Source of the DNA: a virus
Strand: one strand, 5' to 3'
Virus record (IMG/VR): IMGVR_UViG_3300031707_000076
Span: 1 to 37,701 of that record
DNA length: 37,701 nucleotides
The position numbers were made by a program, and so were the translations under genes. Of the stretch, positions 23,886 through 32,095 are shown one piece after another. The notes under the pieces are model-generated. The model was given only the letters and a program-made list of their open reading frames with translations. It did no database searches and was not told the DNA's origin. Numbering within the stretch: position 1 is the stretch's first letter; each line of letters opens with the position of its first letter.

Positions 23886-24065
23886 TTATTTTCTCTCTAT
23901 CTGTTTATATTTTTCTTCCAATGCACAAAGCCTACCATGAAAGTCCTTCATCTCATTTTTCATATCATCGGCTAAGCGATCTATTTTCCCGCCGAGATTT
24001 GTAAAAATCATCCATCCCATACCTAATGTTGATAAAACAATCATTAAAACTTGATACCATTCCAT
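23886..24065 (-). CDS. FHGRLC-family small membrane protein, copy 6 (59 aa)
   Basis: Start MEWYQVLMIVLSTLGMGWMI (one helix), short linker TNLGGKIDRLADDMKNEMK, and the family end DFHGRLCALEEKYKQIERK. It is the shortest member and shows that helix, short linker and FHGRLC peptide are enough. AAGGAATAACT before ATG 24065 overlaps the end of the regulator gene upstream. Confidence 0.68.
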   Translation of the reverse strand: MEWYQVLMIVLSTLGMGWMIFTNLGGKIDRLADDMKNEMKDFHGRLCALEEKYKQIERK

Positions 24066-24067
24066 AG

Positions 24068-24697
24068 TTATTCCTTATAGTTATTTTCATAATATTTTTT
24101 TAACTCTTCATTATTTAATGTTTCTATAAATTCCAATTCACTTCTATGTTTTAAATTCAATTTTTTTATTAATTTATTCTTTAAAGGGTTATCAGAAAAT
24201 GATGCACCTTTTATAATATTATGTTCTTGTAAGTCTATTCCTAATTCCTGTAATTTACTTATTACAGTAAATAAACTTCTTTTACCAAAATTTCTATTTT
24301 TTAAAAGATCAGAAGAAGTAACACTTAATAAGTCATTAATAGTATTAAGATTAATGTAACTAAAGGTGTTTTGAATTCTATAATTATTTTCATCAAAATA
24401 TATATTTTTTAGTAATCTAGAATTTTTATCATTTGAATAATATTCTTTTATTTTCCATTCAGCATTTAAATAATTAGATCTAATTATAGTAGGTGTAACA
24501 CAAAATTTATTTGCAATTTCTGTGTATGTTTTACCTTCTTTTCGAAGTTTATAAACTTCTTTTTGTCGTTCATTTAGGAATTTGAATTCATCTATATTTA
24601 TATTGATCTGCTCAATTTTAGCTTTTGTATAAACGTTTTTTTTTGAAATGTTGTCATAATCTCCAACAAAGTAGTCATTTTCTTTGTCGTTCTCCAT
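24068..24697 (-). CDS. Regulator: HTH domain plus RNA-polymerase alpha-CTD-like domain
   Basis: 209 residues. Residues 41-86 (LNERQKEVYKLRKEGKTYTE, then IANKFCVTPT) match the sigma-region-4/LuxR-type helix-turn-helix. Residues about 111-156 (LNTINDLLSVTSSDLLKNRN, FGKRSLFTVISKLQELGIDL) match the helix-hairpin-helix domain of the bacterial alpha C-terminal domain, including the DLL...T...LL...NFGKKSL pattern. The alpha-CTD binds AT-rich UP elements and activators, so this protein could bind phage promoters or compete with or recruit host polymerase. The C-terminal 50 residues are basic and helical. Embedded in the membrane-protein array. Confidence 0.68.
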   Translation of the reverse strand: MENDKENDYFVGDYDNISKKNVYTKAKIEQININIDEFKFLNERQKEVYKLRKEGKTYTEIANKFCVTPTIIRSNYLNAEWKIKEYYSNDKNSRLLKNIYFDENNYRIQNTFSYINLNTINDLLSVTSSDLLKNRNFGKRSLFTVISKLQELGIDLQEHNIIKGASFSDNPLKNKLIKKLNLKHRSELEFIETLNNEELKKYYENNYKE

Positions 24698-24698
24698 C

Positions 24699-24899
24699 TC
24701 ATTCCTCCTTTTCTAACCTGTTCCTTTCATATCCATCTTGCGCATCTGCAACATTGCGCATAGCGAGTAAAAATAGGGTAATGGATTCTTTATCTACTTT
24801 AAGACTTTCTTCCCAAACAGCATTTAGATAGGCTACAGCTACATCTTGATCTTTAAGCTGTTCTATTAACCAATCTTGGTATTTTTCACTTTTTTTCAT
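24699..24899 (-). CDS. Antitoxin-like fragment (HigA-type addiction-module N-terminus), 66 aa
   Basis: The stretch YQDWLIEQLKDQDVAVAYLN, with LFLLAMRNVADAQDG after it, matches the N-terminal part of HigA-like addiction-module antidotes, which normally continue into a Cro-type helix-turn-helix; here the protein ends after about 15 more charged residues. It may be a stand-alone domain or an antitoxin remnant. No toxin gene is next to it. The end (RLEKEE) encodes the ribosome site for the regulator downstream. Confidence 0.6.
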   Translation of the reverse strand: MKKSEKYQDWLIEQLKDQDVAVAYLNAVWEESLKVDKESITLFLLAMRNVADAQDGYERNRLEKEE

Positions 24900-25146
24900 C
24901 TAGTCTATCCGAATGAACGCAATATGTTTTCCCTTCCCATTTTTTATCTGCATACCCTTCAAGATATGAAAGTCTAGCATTCATAATTTTTAATTCAGTT
25001 TCTATTTTTTCGAATCGTTGATCTACTTTATCAAATCGTTTATCTATTAAATGATATATCCATCCAAGTATTCCTACTATTGGAACTAAAATAGATCCTA
25101 TTATCGTAACTATTTGGGTTACACTTATCATTTGTGGTTCAGTCAT
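24886..25146 (-). CDS. Membrane-anchored coiled-coil protein, 86 aa
   Basis: One membrane helix (about 11-31, IVTIIGSILVPIVGILGWIY), then a heptad coiled coil (IDKRFDKVDQRFEKIETELK, MNARLSYLEG) and a polar tail. The MNARLSYLEG box is common in phage and prophage anchored coiled coils. It overlaps the antitoxin-like gene start by 14 bases. Unknown function. Confidence 0.65.
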   Translation of the reverse strand: MTEPQMISVTQIVTIIGSILVPIVGILGWIYHLIDKRFDKVDQRFEKIETELKIMNARLSYLEGYADKKWEGKTYCVHSDRLDEKK

Positions 25147-25147
25147 C

Positions 25148-25348
25148 TCATTCCTCCTTTTCTAGCAAGTTCTTCCTCTTCGATACTTCAGGCATCAGCA
25201 ATCTTAGCACATATGCCCTTATCGTTACATTGTGAACTTTAGCCTGATCTTTCACAATATCATGTATCCACTCAGGAACCTCTAAGATGATCCTCTTACA
25301 TTCTTTCTGGGGCATAGTGTACACCATTTTCCTATTTTCTATATACAT
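25148..25348 (-). CDS. Arc-like ribbon-helix-helix DNA-binding protein
   Basis: The core CKRIILEVPEWIHDIVKDQA (strand then helix A) with VTIRAYVLRLLMPEV (helix B) is the Arc/MetJ ribbon-helix-helix pattern. Such proteins repress transcription as dimers of dimers. The frame opens at 25348, but ATG 25327 (MVYTMPQKE) is likelier, as AGGAAA lies just before it. As first gene of the array it may autoregulate the divergent intergenic region 25349-25407. Confidence 0.6.
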   Translation of the reverse strand: MYIENRKMVYTMPQKECKRIILEVPEWIHDIVKDQAKVHNVTIRAYVLRLLMPEVSKRKNLLEKEE

Positions 25349-25407
25349 AAATCATTATTTGAATTAATCAGAAATTAAAGTAACGATTTACAACTAACTA
25401 GGTTATT

Positions 25408-25617
25408 ATGGCAAAATACAAAAGAAAAATGCAAGTAGGTTATGGATTATCTTCTCCATTACCAGGTATCTTTCCTTCTCCAATCATAGCGAGGAGAGCT
25501 CCAGCTGCTGGAGATGTTGGATATCATTTAGGTCAGTTATGGGTAGATAGATTAACTAATTTAGCTTACATATTAACTTCTGTTAGTGCAGGAGCAGCTA
25601 ATTGGTTGGCAATATAA
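25408..25617 (+). CDS. Orphan spike N-terminal domain, 69 aa
   Basis: Nearly the whole sequence parallels the first 68 residues of the following spike: MAKYKR, YGLSSPLPGIFPSPIIARRA and GQLWVDRLTNLAYILTS with GANW. A long DNA identity (around CCTTCTCCAATCATAGCGAG) is shared by both. It ends where the spike continues. It may occupy attachment sites as a short decoration or adaptor, or be what is left of a second spike. Confidence 0.7.
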   Translation: MAKYKRKMQVGYGLSSPLPGIFPSPIIARRAPAAGDVGYHLGQLWVDRLTNLAYILTSVSAGAANWLAI

Positions 25618-25638
25618 ATTTAAACAAAAGGTATAATT

Positions 25639-28248
25639 ATGGCAAAATATAAAAGACGAATACAAACAGCTTATGGGTTATCTAGTCCACTACCTGGTAT
25701 ATTCCCTTCTCCAATCATAGCGAGGAGAGCTCCTACAGCTGCAGATACTGGATATCCATTAGGTCAACTATGGATATATAAACTATTAAACGATGCTTTT
25801 GTTTTAACAAGTATAGTAAATGGTTTAGCTAACTGGGAACCACTAACTATTACAACTGCTGGTATAGCTCCAATATCTAAATTTGTTGTAGCTTCTGATG
25901 GATCTTCCGGATATTTGACGATACAATCAGCTATTACTGCTGCTGTTACCGCTGGTGGTAATGCTACAGTTTATGTACGACCAGGAACTTATGTTGAGAA
26001 TTTAACTTTAGCGACTACAGTTGATATTGTTGGAGCAATAAATTCTGGAGTTACTATTACAGGTGTCCATATTCCTCCTGCTGCTGGTAGAGTACAAATA
26101 CAAAATTGTACACTGACAAGCGCGACTCATATATTTAGTAGCGCTGTTGCCGGAACTGCAAGTATAACATTGATAGCATGTAATTTTACTGTAACTAATG
26201 GATTTATATTTAATCTAACAAACTGGACTGGAGCTTTAGTAATAGGAAATAGCGGAGACACAGGCAGTACAAATAACGGAGTAGTTAGCAATGTTACGAC
26301 AGCCCCTATTGCTATATTTAATTCATCTGTAGGTGCCGGAGTTGGCCAAACAATGGTCACTAAATCATCTTCATTGATTATTGATGAATCAACTATTGCA
26401 TGTCCCATTACAGTTTCAGGAGCTTGTGCGTATTCAATAATTGCAGGTAGTGTTTTAAGTAGAACGTTTACTACAGTTAATACAGCTACAGGAAGTATAG
26501 AAAATAGTACACTTTCAACTGGAGCAACTGCTGCGATAAACCATGGTTCAGCTAATGCATTAACTGTTACTAATGTTGTTATAAACTCTTCTAATGTTCC
26601 TGTAATTAATGGAGCCGGTGCTGGCGCTATTAAATTATCAGGTGTAGAGTTTGTGGATGGAAGCAATCTTGCAGCAACGTTAACATTAAATCATTCATCT
26701 GAAACTAGAAGTACTAAATTGTTAAATGGTGATGCTGTTTATAGAGTTAACACCTTTACTGCAGAGAATGATGTTATTCAGGCATATGCTGTAGATGCTA
26801 CAGCAGCTGGAGCAGCAGACAGAAATGCTATTGAAGGTAATCTTCAAGTAACTAGTGGAAACGGAGGACATACTCCTGATGGAGTTCAAGGCGCTATTTT
26901 TGCAATTGCAGGGTCTAATATGCTTACTTCATTCGGAGTAAGAGGATTTTGCAATCAAGCTGATGGATCAATTATTGCATCCACAGCAGCTGGAGTAGAA
27001 GGACATTTAAATATTCTTGAAGCCAATACAGCAGATCAACCACAATTTTTTGCATTTGGTGTTAAAGGTTATCTAGACTCTGTCGATACAGCAGGTGCAA
27101 CTCCTGCTACATGTAGAATGGCAGGTCTTGGTTCTCTTGTAGAATACAATACTCCTTTCAATGGTGCTGTATATGGAGTAAACGTAAGTCGTCTAGATCA
27201 AGGTGTAGGTGCTGGTACTGCAGGTCTTGCAGCTTATGGAGTAACTCAAGGTATACGCGGAGCAGGTCTTATTTCTGATTGGTTGTATGGACTAGATTTG
27301 TATAATGGTGCAGCTGGTATTGCATATACTACTGCCGATGTTAGACTTTGGAATACAGCAACAATTACTTCCGCAGCTGCTGGAGTAACATTAAATTCAG
27401 TTTCTGGAGATGACATATTCCTAGATTGTGGAGATAATGTTGGTGTAAATAAAGTCGCTATTAGAAATCTTTCTAATGTAGAAAGAGCATCAATTAATTC
27501 TCGTGGAGATATAGCAGGAAGAAATATAAACGTAACTAACGTAAATATCCCTGCTTTTTATGCTAGTCCTATTGTCCAAAGTAACTTAAATACTGGAGTA
27601 GCTCCCACAGGAGTTGCTGGAGATATAAACTTGATCATGACGCAAGGTGATAATATCATGCAAGAGTTTGTCATTACAGCTCAAGCTATCTTAGCTCCAA
27701 GAATGACTGCAACTGGTCTAGAAATTGGTGGTGATCAAATTGCTACTAATGGTTGGGAATATAACTGGGGTGCAAATACACCTATAAACAGATTTGCATT
27801 TACAGCTCAAACCTCTGCAGCGTTTTTTATCGAAGCAACTTTTAACGTAGCGACTGTAGCTAATGTTGAATATTTATGGTTAGGATTTAGAAGAGATGCA
27901 GCCAATAATGCATCTTTTGCAGCTTATACAGATGGAGCTATGATTGGATTATATCCTACAACTGCCGCTACTGTTGGTATTATTGCTCAATCGCTGAATG
28001 GACCAGCATGGGGTTATACTAATACAACTAATGCATGGGCAAACGGAACTGTTCATACAGTTCGTGTTAATGTATCAGCCGCTGGTGTTGTAACATATTT
28101 AATAGATGGAGTTGCACCAGCAGCAATACCTGCTGTACAAACTTTTGATGCAGGGGATATTATTATTCCTTGGATCGGGATAAAACAAGCAGCTGCTGCT
28201 TTTACTGCTGTAAAATTGACTCAATTGGCTGTTGGTTATCAAAACTAA
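25639..28248 (+). CDS. Tail spike 1 with beta-helix and lectin-like C-terminus, 869 aa
   Basis: Residues 1-70 form the particle-attachment domain shared with the orphan gene. About residues 75-330 are a right-handed beta-helix of pectin-lyase type (YLTIQSAITAAVTAGG, VYVRPGTYVENLTLAT). The middle region holds further repetitive strands. The last 200 residues (FFIEATFNVATVANVEYLWL, then YLIDGVAP) resemble a concanavalin-like jelly roll that may bind glycans. It would be trimeric and recognise or cleave host polysaccharide; no catalytic residues can be assigned. Its beta-helix is paralogous to that of 29565-32066. Confidence 0.78.
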   Translation: MAKYKRRIQTAYGLSSPLPGIFPSPIIARRAPTAADTGYPLGQLWIYKLLNDAFVLTSIVNGLANWEPLTITTAGIAPISKFVVASDGSSGYLTIQSAITAAVTAGGNATVYVRPGTYVENLTLATTVDIVGAINSGVTITGVHIPPAAGRVQIQNCTLTSATHIFSSAVAGTASITLIACNFTVTNGFIFNLTNWTGALVIGNSGDTGSTNNGVVSNVTTAPIAIFNSSVGAGVGQTMVTKSSSLIIDESTIACPITVSGACAYSIIAGSVLSRTFTTVNTATGSIENSTLSTGATAAINHGSANALTVTNVVINSSNVPVINGAGAGAIKLSGVEFVDGSNLAATLTLNHSSETRSTKLLNGDAVYRVNTFTAENDVIQAYAVDATAAGAADRNAIEGNLQVTSGNGGHTPDGVQGAIFAIAGSNMLTSFGVRGFCNQADGSIIASTAAGVEGHLNILEANTADQPQFFAFGVKGYLDSVDTAGATPATCRMAGLGSLVEYNTPFNGAVYGVNVSRLDQGVGAGTAGLAAYGVTQGIRGAGLISDWLYGLDLYNGAAGIAYTTADVRLWNTATITSAAAGVTLNSVSGDDIFLDCGDNVGVNKVAIRNLSNVERASINSRGDIAGRNINVTNVNIPAFYASPIVQSNLNTGVAPTGVAGDINLIMTQGDNIMQEFVITAQAILAPRMTATGLEIGGDQIATNGWEYNWGANTPINRFAFTAQTSAAFFIEATFNVATVANVEYLWLGFRRDAANNASFAAYTDGAMIGLYPTTAATVGIIAQSLNGPAWGYTNTTNAWANGTVHTVRVNVSAAGVVTYLIDGVAPAAIPAVQTFDAGDIIIPWIGIKQAAAAFTAVKLTQLAVGYQN

Positions 28249-28259
28249 CGTTTAATAAA

Positions 28260-28292
28260 AAAGGAAGCTCTTTATTGGGCTTCCTTTACATT
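28260..28292 (+). terminator. Rho-independent terminator of tail spike 1
   Basis: AAAGGAAGC (28260-28268) pairs with GCTTCCTTT (28279-28287) around a 10-base loop, 12 bases after the spike stop, and is followed by ACATTTT. An A-run precedes the stem, so a bidirectional function toward the convergent gene is possible. Confidence 0.7.
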
Positions 28293-28319
28293 TTATATTA
28301 AATAATATTAATTTTTTAT

Positions 28320-28574
28320 TTATTCTTTAACAGTGGAATTCTTAAATTCTTCTTCTGTTAATTCAATAATATTATCTTTCTTTTGACTATCTTGTTTAGA
28401 TTTTTCAATATGTTTATTAATCTCGATATTAATAAAATTAATAATATTAAGATTTTCTTCTATTGAATTCGTAATTGGAAAGTCGAAGTGATAGACTTTA
28501 GTTCCTTCAACTATATTATATCTCCCTCTTCCTTCTGAAAACAATTTAATATCTTCTTTTGGTAATTCTGTCAT
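28320..28574 (-). CDS. Hypothetical acidic protein, 84 aa
   Basis: A soluble protein with a beta-like N-terminal half (GRYNIVEGTKVYHFDFPI) and a helical charged tail (IIELTEEEFKNSTVKE). ATG 28574 follows the recurrent GAGGTCTT site directly. It is isolated between two plus-strand tail operons. No family recognised. Confidence 0.6.
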   Translation of the reverse strand: MTELPKEDIKLFSEGRGRYNIVEGTKVYHFDFPITNSIEENLNIINFINIEINKHIEKSKQDSQKKDNIIELTEEEFKNSTVKE

Positions 28575-28670
28575 AAGACCTCGCTTTGTTTAAATTTTTA
28601 TTTATATTTAAATTAATTTTTCATTGCAATAATAAATTTATTAAACTAGAAAGAAATTAACGACATGAGC

Positions 28671-28695
28671 TGCGTACTATCGCATGCCCTACAAG
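28671..28695 (+). promoter_or_regulatory. Conserved leader element upstream of tail operon 2
   Basis: TGCGTA, ATCGCA, GCCCT and CAAG occur in the same order and nearly the same spacing as at 12119-12146 before the scaffold gene. The ribosome site AAGGAG follows. Both copies precede structural operons. Confidence 0.45.
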
Positions 28696-28705
28696 GAGAA
28701 TAACC

Positions 28706-28999
28706 ATGTCAAGAACAACTCGTCCATTACTCAAAATGGATGCAAATAATAGACCTATTCAAGATTCACAACATGACGAAACTTTCAGAGGAGCATATAC
28801 AGGAATAAATCTTACTTATGGTGGATTTGCAAGACCTGGGTCAGCTGAAGGTAGTAATGTATGGAAAATTTTCCTAATTGCTTATGATATAGCTGACAAT
28901 CTCATCTCTGTTAAATGGCCAATTAGCGCTACGACTGGAGCTGTATCTTCAGATTATGAATTTAATTGGACCGGAAGAGCTGGTTACACATACGTATAA
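28706..28999 (+). CDS. Tail-module small protein, 97 aa
   Basis: A beta-rich soluble protein without membrane or signal segments (FRGAYTGINLTYGGFARPGS, NVWKIFLIAYD, FNWTGRAGYTYV). It opens the second receptor-binding operon. Its size and position suggest a virion adaptor or baseplate-like component. AAGGAGAATAACC precedes the ATG. Confidence 0.6.
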   Translation: MSRTTRPLLKMDANNRPIQDSQHDETFRGAYTGINLTYGGFARPGSAEGSNVWKIFLIAYDIADNLISVKWPISATTGAVSSDYEFNWTGRAGYTYV

Positions 29000-29008
29000 A
29001 GGAGATTT

Positions 29009-29554
29009 ATGGCACAAAGATATAGAATAAATCCCTTTACAGGTCGAATGGATATAGTTGAGCAAGATATAGGACCTGGCGGAGACGTAGAATATTTGAC
29101 TGGTAATGCTGGCGGTGCTGTACCTCCAACTGCTAATAATATTAATATACTAGGTGCAGGAGCAGTAAATGTAACTGGAGTTCCTGGTACAAGTACATTA
29201 ACTGTTACAGTAGCAGGTGGTGGACTTTTTGCATGGAGTAGAGAAGCAGGAGCTGCTGTTCCAGCAGTAGTAAATCATGGATACATAAATACAAATGTTG
29301 GACTTACTACATTTACATTACCTTTAGCATCTGCTGTAGGAGATATGATAGAAATAGTTGGAGAAAGTGCTGCTGGATGGACAATTGCTCAAAATGCAGG
29401 ACAGAACATTCAAAATGCTATAGGTTCTACAACCATTGGTGTAGGTGGTTCATTAAGTTCTACAAATAGATACGATACAATAAGAATAGTATGCAGAGTA
29501 GTTAACACTACTTGGCATACAACAGCCGGAACAGGCGTACCTAACATAGTATAG
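29009..29554 (+). CDS. Tail-fibre-like protein, 181 aa
   Basis: N-terminus RYRINPFTGRMDIVEQ followed by a Gly-rich segment (VEYLTGNAGGAVPPTANNIN, GVPGTSTLTVTVAGGG), a common entry module of tail fibres. Residues about 74-173 form a compact domain (NHGYINTNVGLTTFTLPLAS, GWTIAQNAGQNIQ, GVGGSLSSTNRYD) also present at the C-terminus of the next gene, so it is probably an exchangeable terminal or oligomerisation module. Confidence 0.65.
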   Translation: MAQRYRINPFTGRMDIVEQDIGPGGDVEYLTGNAGGAVPPTANNINILGAGAVNVTGVPGTSTLTVTVAGGGLFAWSREAGAAVPAVVNHGYINTNVGLTTFTLPLASAVGDMIEIVGESAAGWTIAQNAGQNIQNAIGSTTIGVGGSLSSTNRYDTIRIVCRVVNTTWHTTAGTGVPNIV

Positions 29555-29564
29555 GAGAAAAAAA

Positions 29565-32066
29565 ATGGTTTATAATACTACAACGAATATGTATGGATAC
29601 AGTAAATGGGTAGTAGACAATGTAGGTTTCTCTCCATATACAACTGTACAATCTGCGATTAATGCATGTAATACTGCAGGTGGTGGAACAGTTGTTGTAC
29701 GACCTGGAACATATGTAGAAAATTTGACTCTTTATGACAAAGTAAGTTTAGAAGGTACTGGAAATGCAGATGAAATTATCATTAGGGGAACACATACTCC
29801 ACCTGTAGCAGGTGATATAAGTTTTAAAAATTTAACTCTTACTTCTGCTACTCATGTTATATCAAGTGCAGCAGCTGGTACAACATCAATTTCCTTTACA
29901 AATGTATTTTCTGTATCTACAAATGGATATCTATTAAATATTGTAAACTGGACAGGTCTTGTATATCTAGAAAATTATGCAAGCAATGGAACCGATGATG
30001 GATTTATAAACAATACGGCTGGATGTCCTATAACGTCCTTCAACTCTGTCCTTGGAGCTGGTTCAGCAAATACTATGCATGCTTCTGGTGTATGTTTTTT
30101 AGTAGATACTATTATTTCATGCCCTTCTAGTTTTGAATTGAATTGTTCTTTTACAATTAGAAATGGTTTATTTACTAAAACGTTAACTACTGTAAATAAT
30201 GCTACAGGTTCTATAGTAAATACATATTTTTCTACTGGTGCTTTTGCATCTATAGCACATGGTTCAACGGGTACAGTAGATTTTGGTAATGTAACAATAA
30301 ATTCTTCCAATAATCCTGTGATTTCTGGTGCTGGAGCTGGTGCTTTACAAATTGGTTCCATAACGTATTTAGATGGTAAGAATTTAGCAGTTACACTTAC
30401 TCTAGATTATACAACAAGACTGGAAACTGGAGAGCTTAAATTAGATACTCTTAATGGATATCTTTTTGCTACTAATGGTGTTGTATCAACGGCCGGTGGT
30501 GGAGTATCACAACTGCAAATTTATTATGTAGGTAAACATGGTAATGATGCAAATAATGGATTGTCAATAGAGACTGCTAAATTGACATTTGGTTCAGCAA
30601 TCACAGCTGCTGCTGCATTAACTCCTTCTGCTGTAAATAGATTCGTAATAGTTTGTTTTGACGAAGGAATTTATACAGAAAATATAACATGCGGAGCTTA
30701 CATAGATATTCATGCTCCAAATGCAACATTGACTGGTATCTTAACTTGCTCAGATAATTCGGATGTAAAATTACATGCAATAAATGTTGCAACAGCAACT
30801 ATTGGTGTTGTAAAAACAGCAGGTACTATTTATTCAAATATAGATATCGATATCGTAACTTGTGCTGGATCTGGAATCGGATTCTTAACTACTGTAGGTG
30901 TAATGAATTGCAGATGGAAAGAATTATATATTGTAGATGGTTTTGGGGTTGGAGATCTATCTTCTTTAGTAACTCATTTGCATGTTTATGGTGGTGATAT
31001 TTATATATCTGGAACTGGAACTGGTATAGCAAGGGCAAATGCAGGATCAATAGTTGGTCATATTGATCATATTTTGGATACAGGAATTGGAGCAACTACT
31101 GCTATCGCTGTTTTTAATGGAACAATAGATGTAATTGTAAATAAAATAGATTGCGACACTGCATATACTGTTTCTGGAGCAACATCTGTTTTAAGGCTTT
31201 TCTGTAATGAAATAACAGGAGTACGTACTGTTGCTTTAGGAGGTACAGCAAGAGTTTGGATTCCTCCACTTTATGGTTCTTCTGGACAAATACTCCAATC
31301 AAGTGGAGAAGGAGTTGATCCTGTTTATACAACGGCAACTTATCCAGCTACTACAGCTCAAGGAGATTTACTTCTAAGCGCTACTGCAAATACAATTACA
31401 CCTTTAAATAAAAATGCGACCGCTACAAGATATTTAGCTAATACAGGTGCTGGCAATAATGCTGCATGGGATCAGATAAATTTAGCTAATGGTGTTACTG
31501 GAACATTGTTACCGGTTAATGGTGGAACAGGACTATCATCTCCAGCAGCTCATAGTTTAATAGTAACTGAAGGAGCTGCTGCATATACAGCTCTTGGCGT
31601 TGCTACAAATGGTCAATTAGTCATTGGATCTACAGGTGCTGATCCTGTTTTAGCAGTTCTTACGGCAGGTGCTGGTATTGGTATTACAAATGCAGCGGGT
31701 AGTATAACAATTGCATCAACTGCAACTGGTGGTATGCCATGGACAGAAACAACCGTTAATGCAGGAATGGTTGTTAATAATGGTTACGTAGCCAATAAAG
31801 GTGGTTTATTGACCATGACATTACCTGCAACTGCTGTTATTGGAAATATACTTGCGATAACTGGAATTAATACAGCTGTAGGTTGGAGAATCGCGCAAAA
31901 TGCTAATCAAAGAATACATATGGGAAATTTATCTTCAACTATTGGAGTTGGTGGATATATAGAAGCAACTGCAATAAGAGATTCAGCTGAACTTGTATGT
32001 GTAGTAGCAGGAGCTTCCACTGAATGGAATGTTATAAGTAGTATGGGAAATATAACCGTTGTTTAG
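29565..32066 (+). CDS. Tail spike 2 with two beta-helix regions, 833 aa
   Basis: The first beta-helix (residues about 15-290; TVQSAINACNTAGGG, VVVRPGTYVENLTL) follows the same order as spike 1 through SATH, NWTG, NSSN and GAGAGA landmarks. A second one begins at YYVGKHGNDANNGLSIETAK (about 325), a DUF1565-like entry. After a linker with Gly/Thr-rich fibre repeats comes a terminal domain (about 724-833) shared with 29009-29554. This is the expected makeup of a trimeric receptor-binding spike; no enzyme activity can be assigned. Confidence 0.75.
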   Translation: MVYNTTTNMYGYSKWVVDNVGFSPYTTVQSAINACNTAGGGTVVVRPGTYVENLTLYDKVSLEGTGNADEIIIRGTHTPPVAGDISFKNLTLTSATHVISSAAAGTTSISFTNVFSVSTNGYLLNIVNWTGLVYLENYASNGTDDGFINNTAGCPITSFNSVLGAGSANTMHASGVCFLVDTIISCPSSFELNCSFTIRNGLFTKTLTTVNNATGSIVNTYFSTGAFASIAHGSTGTVDFGNVTINSSNNPVISGAGAGALQIGSITYLDGKNLAVTLTLDYTTRLETGELKLDTLNGYLFATNGVVSTAGGGVSQLQIYYVGKHGNDANNGLSIETAKLTFGSAITAAAALTPSAVNRFVIVCFDEGIYTENITCGAYIDIHAPNATLTGILTCSDNSDVKLHAINVATATIGVVKTAGTIYSNIDIDIVTCAGSGIGFLTTVGVMNCRWKELYIVDGFGVGDLSSLVTHLHVYGGDIYISGTGTGIARANAGSIVGHIDHILDTGIGATTAIAVFNGTIDVIVNKIDCDTAYTVSGATSVLRLFCNEITGVRTVALGGTARVWIPPLYGSSGQILQSSGEGVDPVYTTATYPATTAQGDLLLSATANTITPLNKNATATRYLANTGAGNNAAWDQINLANGVTGTLLPVNGGTGLSSPAAHSLIVTEGAAAYTALGVATNGQLVIGSTGADPVLAVLTAGAGIGITNAAGSITIASTATGGMPWTETTVNAGMVVNNGYVANKGGLLTMTLPATAVIGNILAITGINTAVGWRIAQNANQRIHMGNLSSTIGVGGYIEATAIRDSAELVCVVAGASTEWNVISSMGNITVV

Positions 32067-32095
32067 TAAATATCATAACAACATAGGATTAGAAT

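Noticed and set aside
26127-26666. 179-codon minus-strand ORF within tail spike 1
   Set aside because: Antisense shadow of a strongly supported beta-helix gene; no ribosome site and biased Val/Pro/Ala composition. A similar shadow lies at 29975-30361 in the paralogous spike 2.
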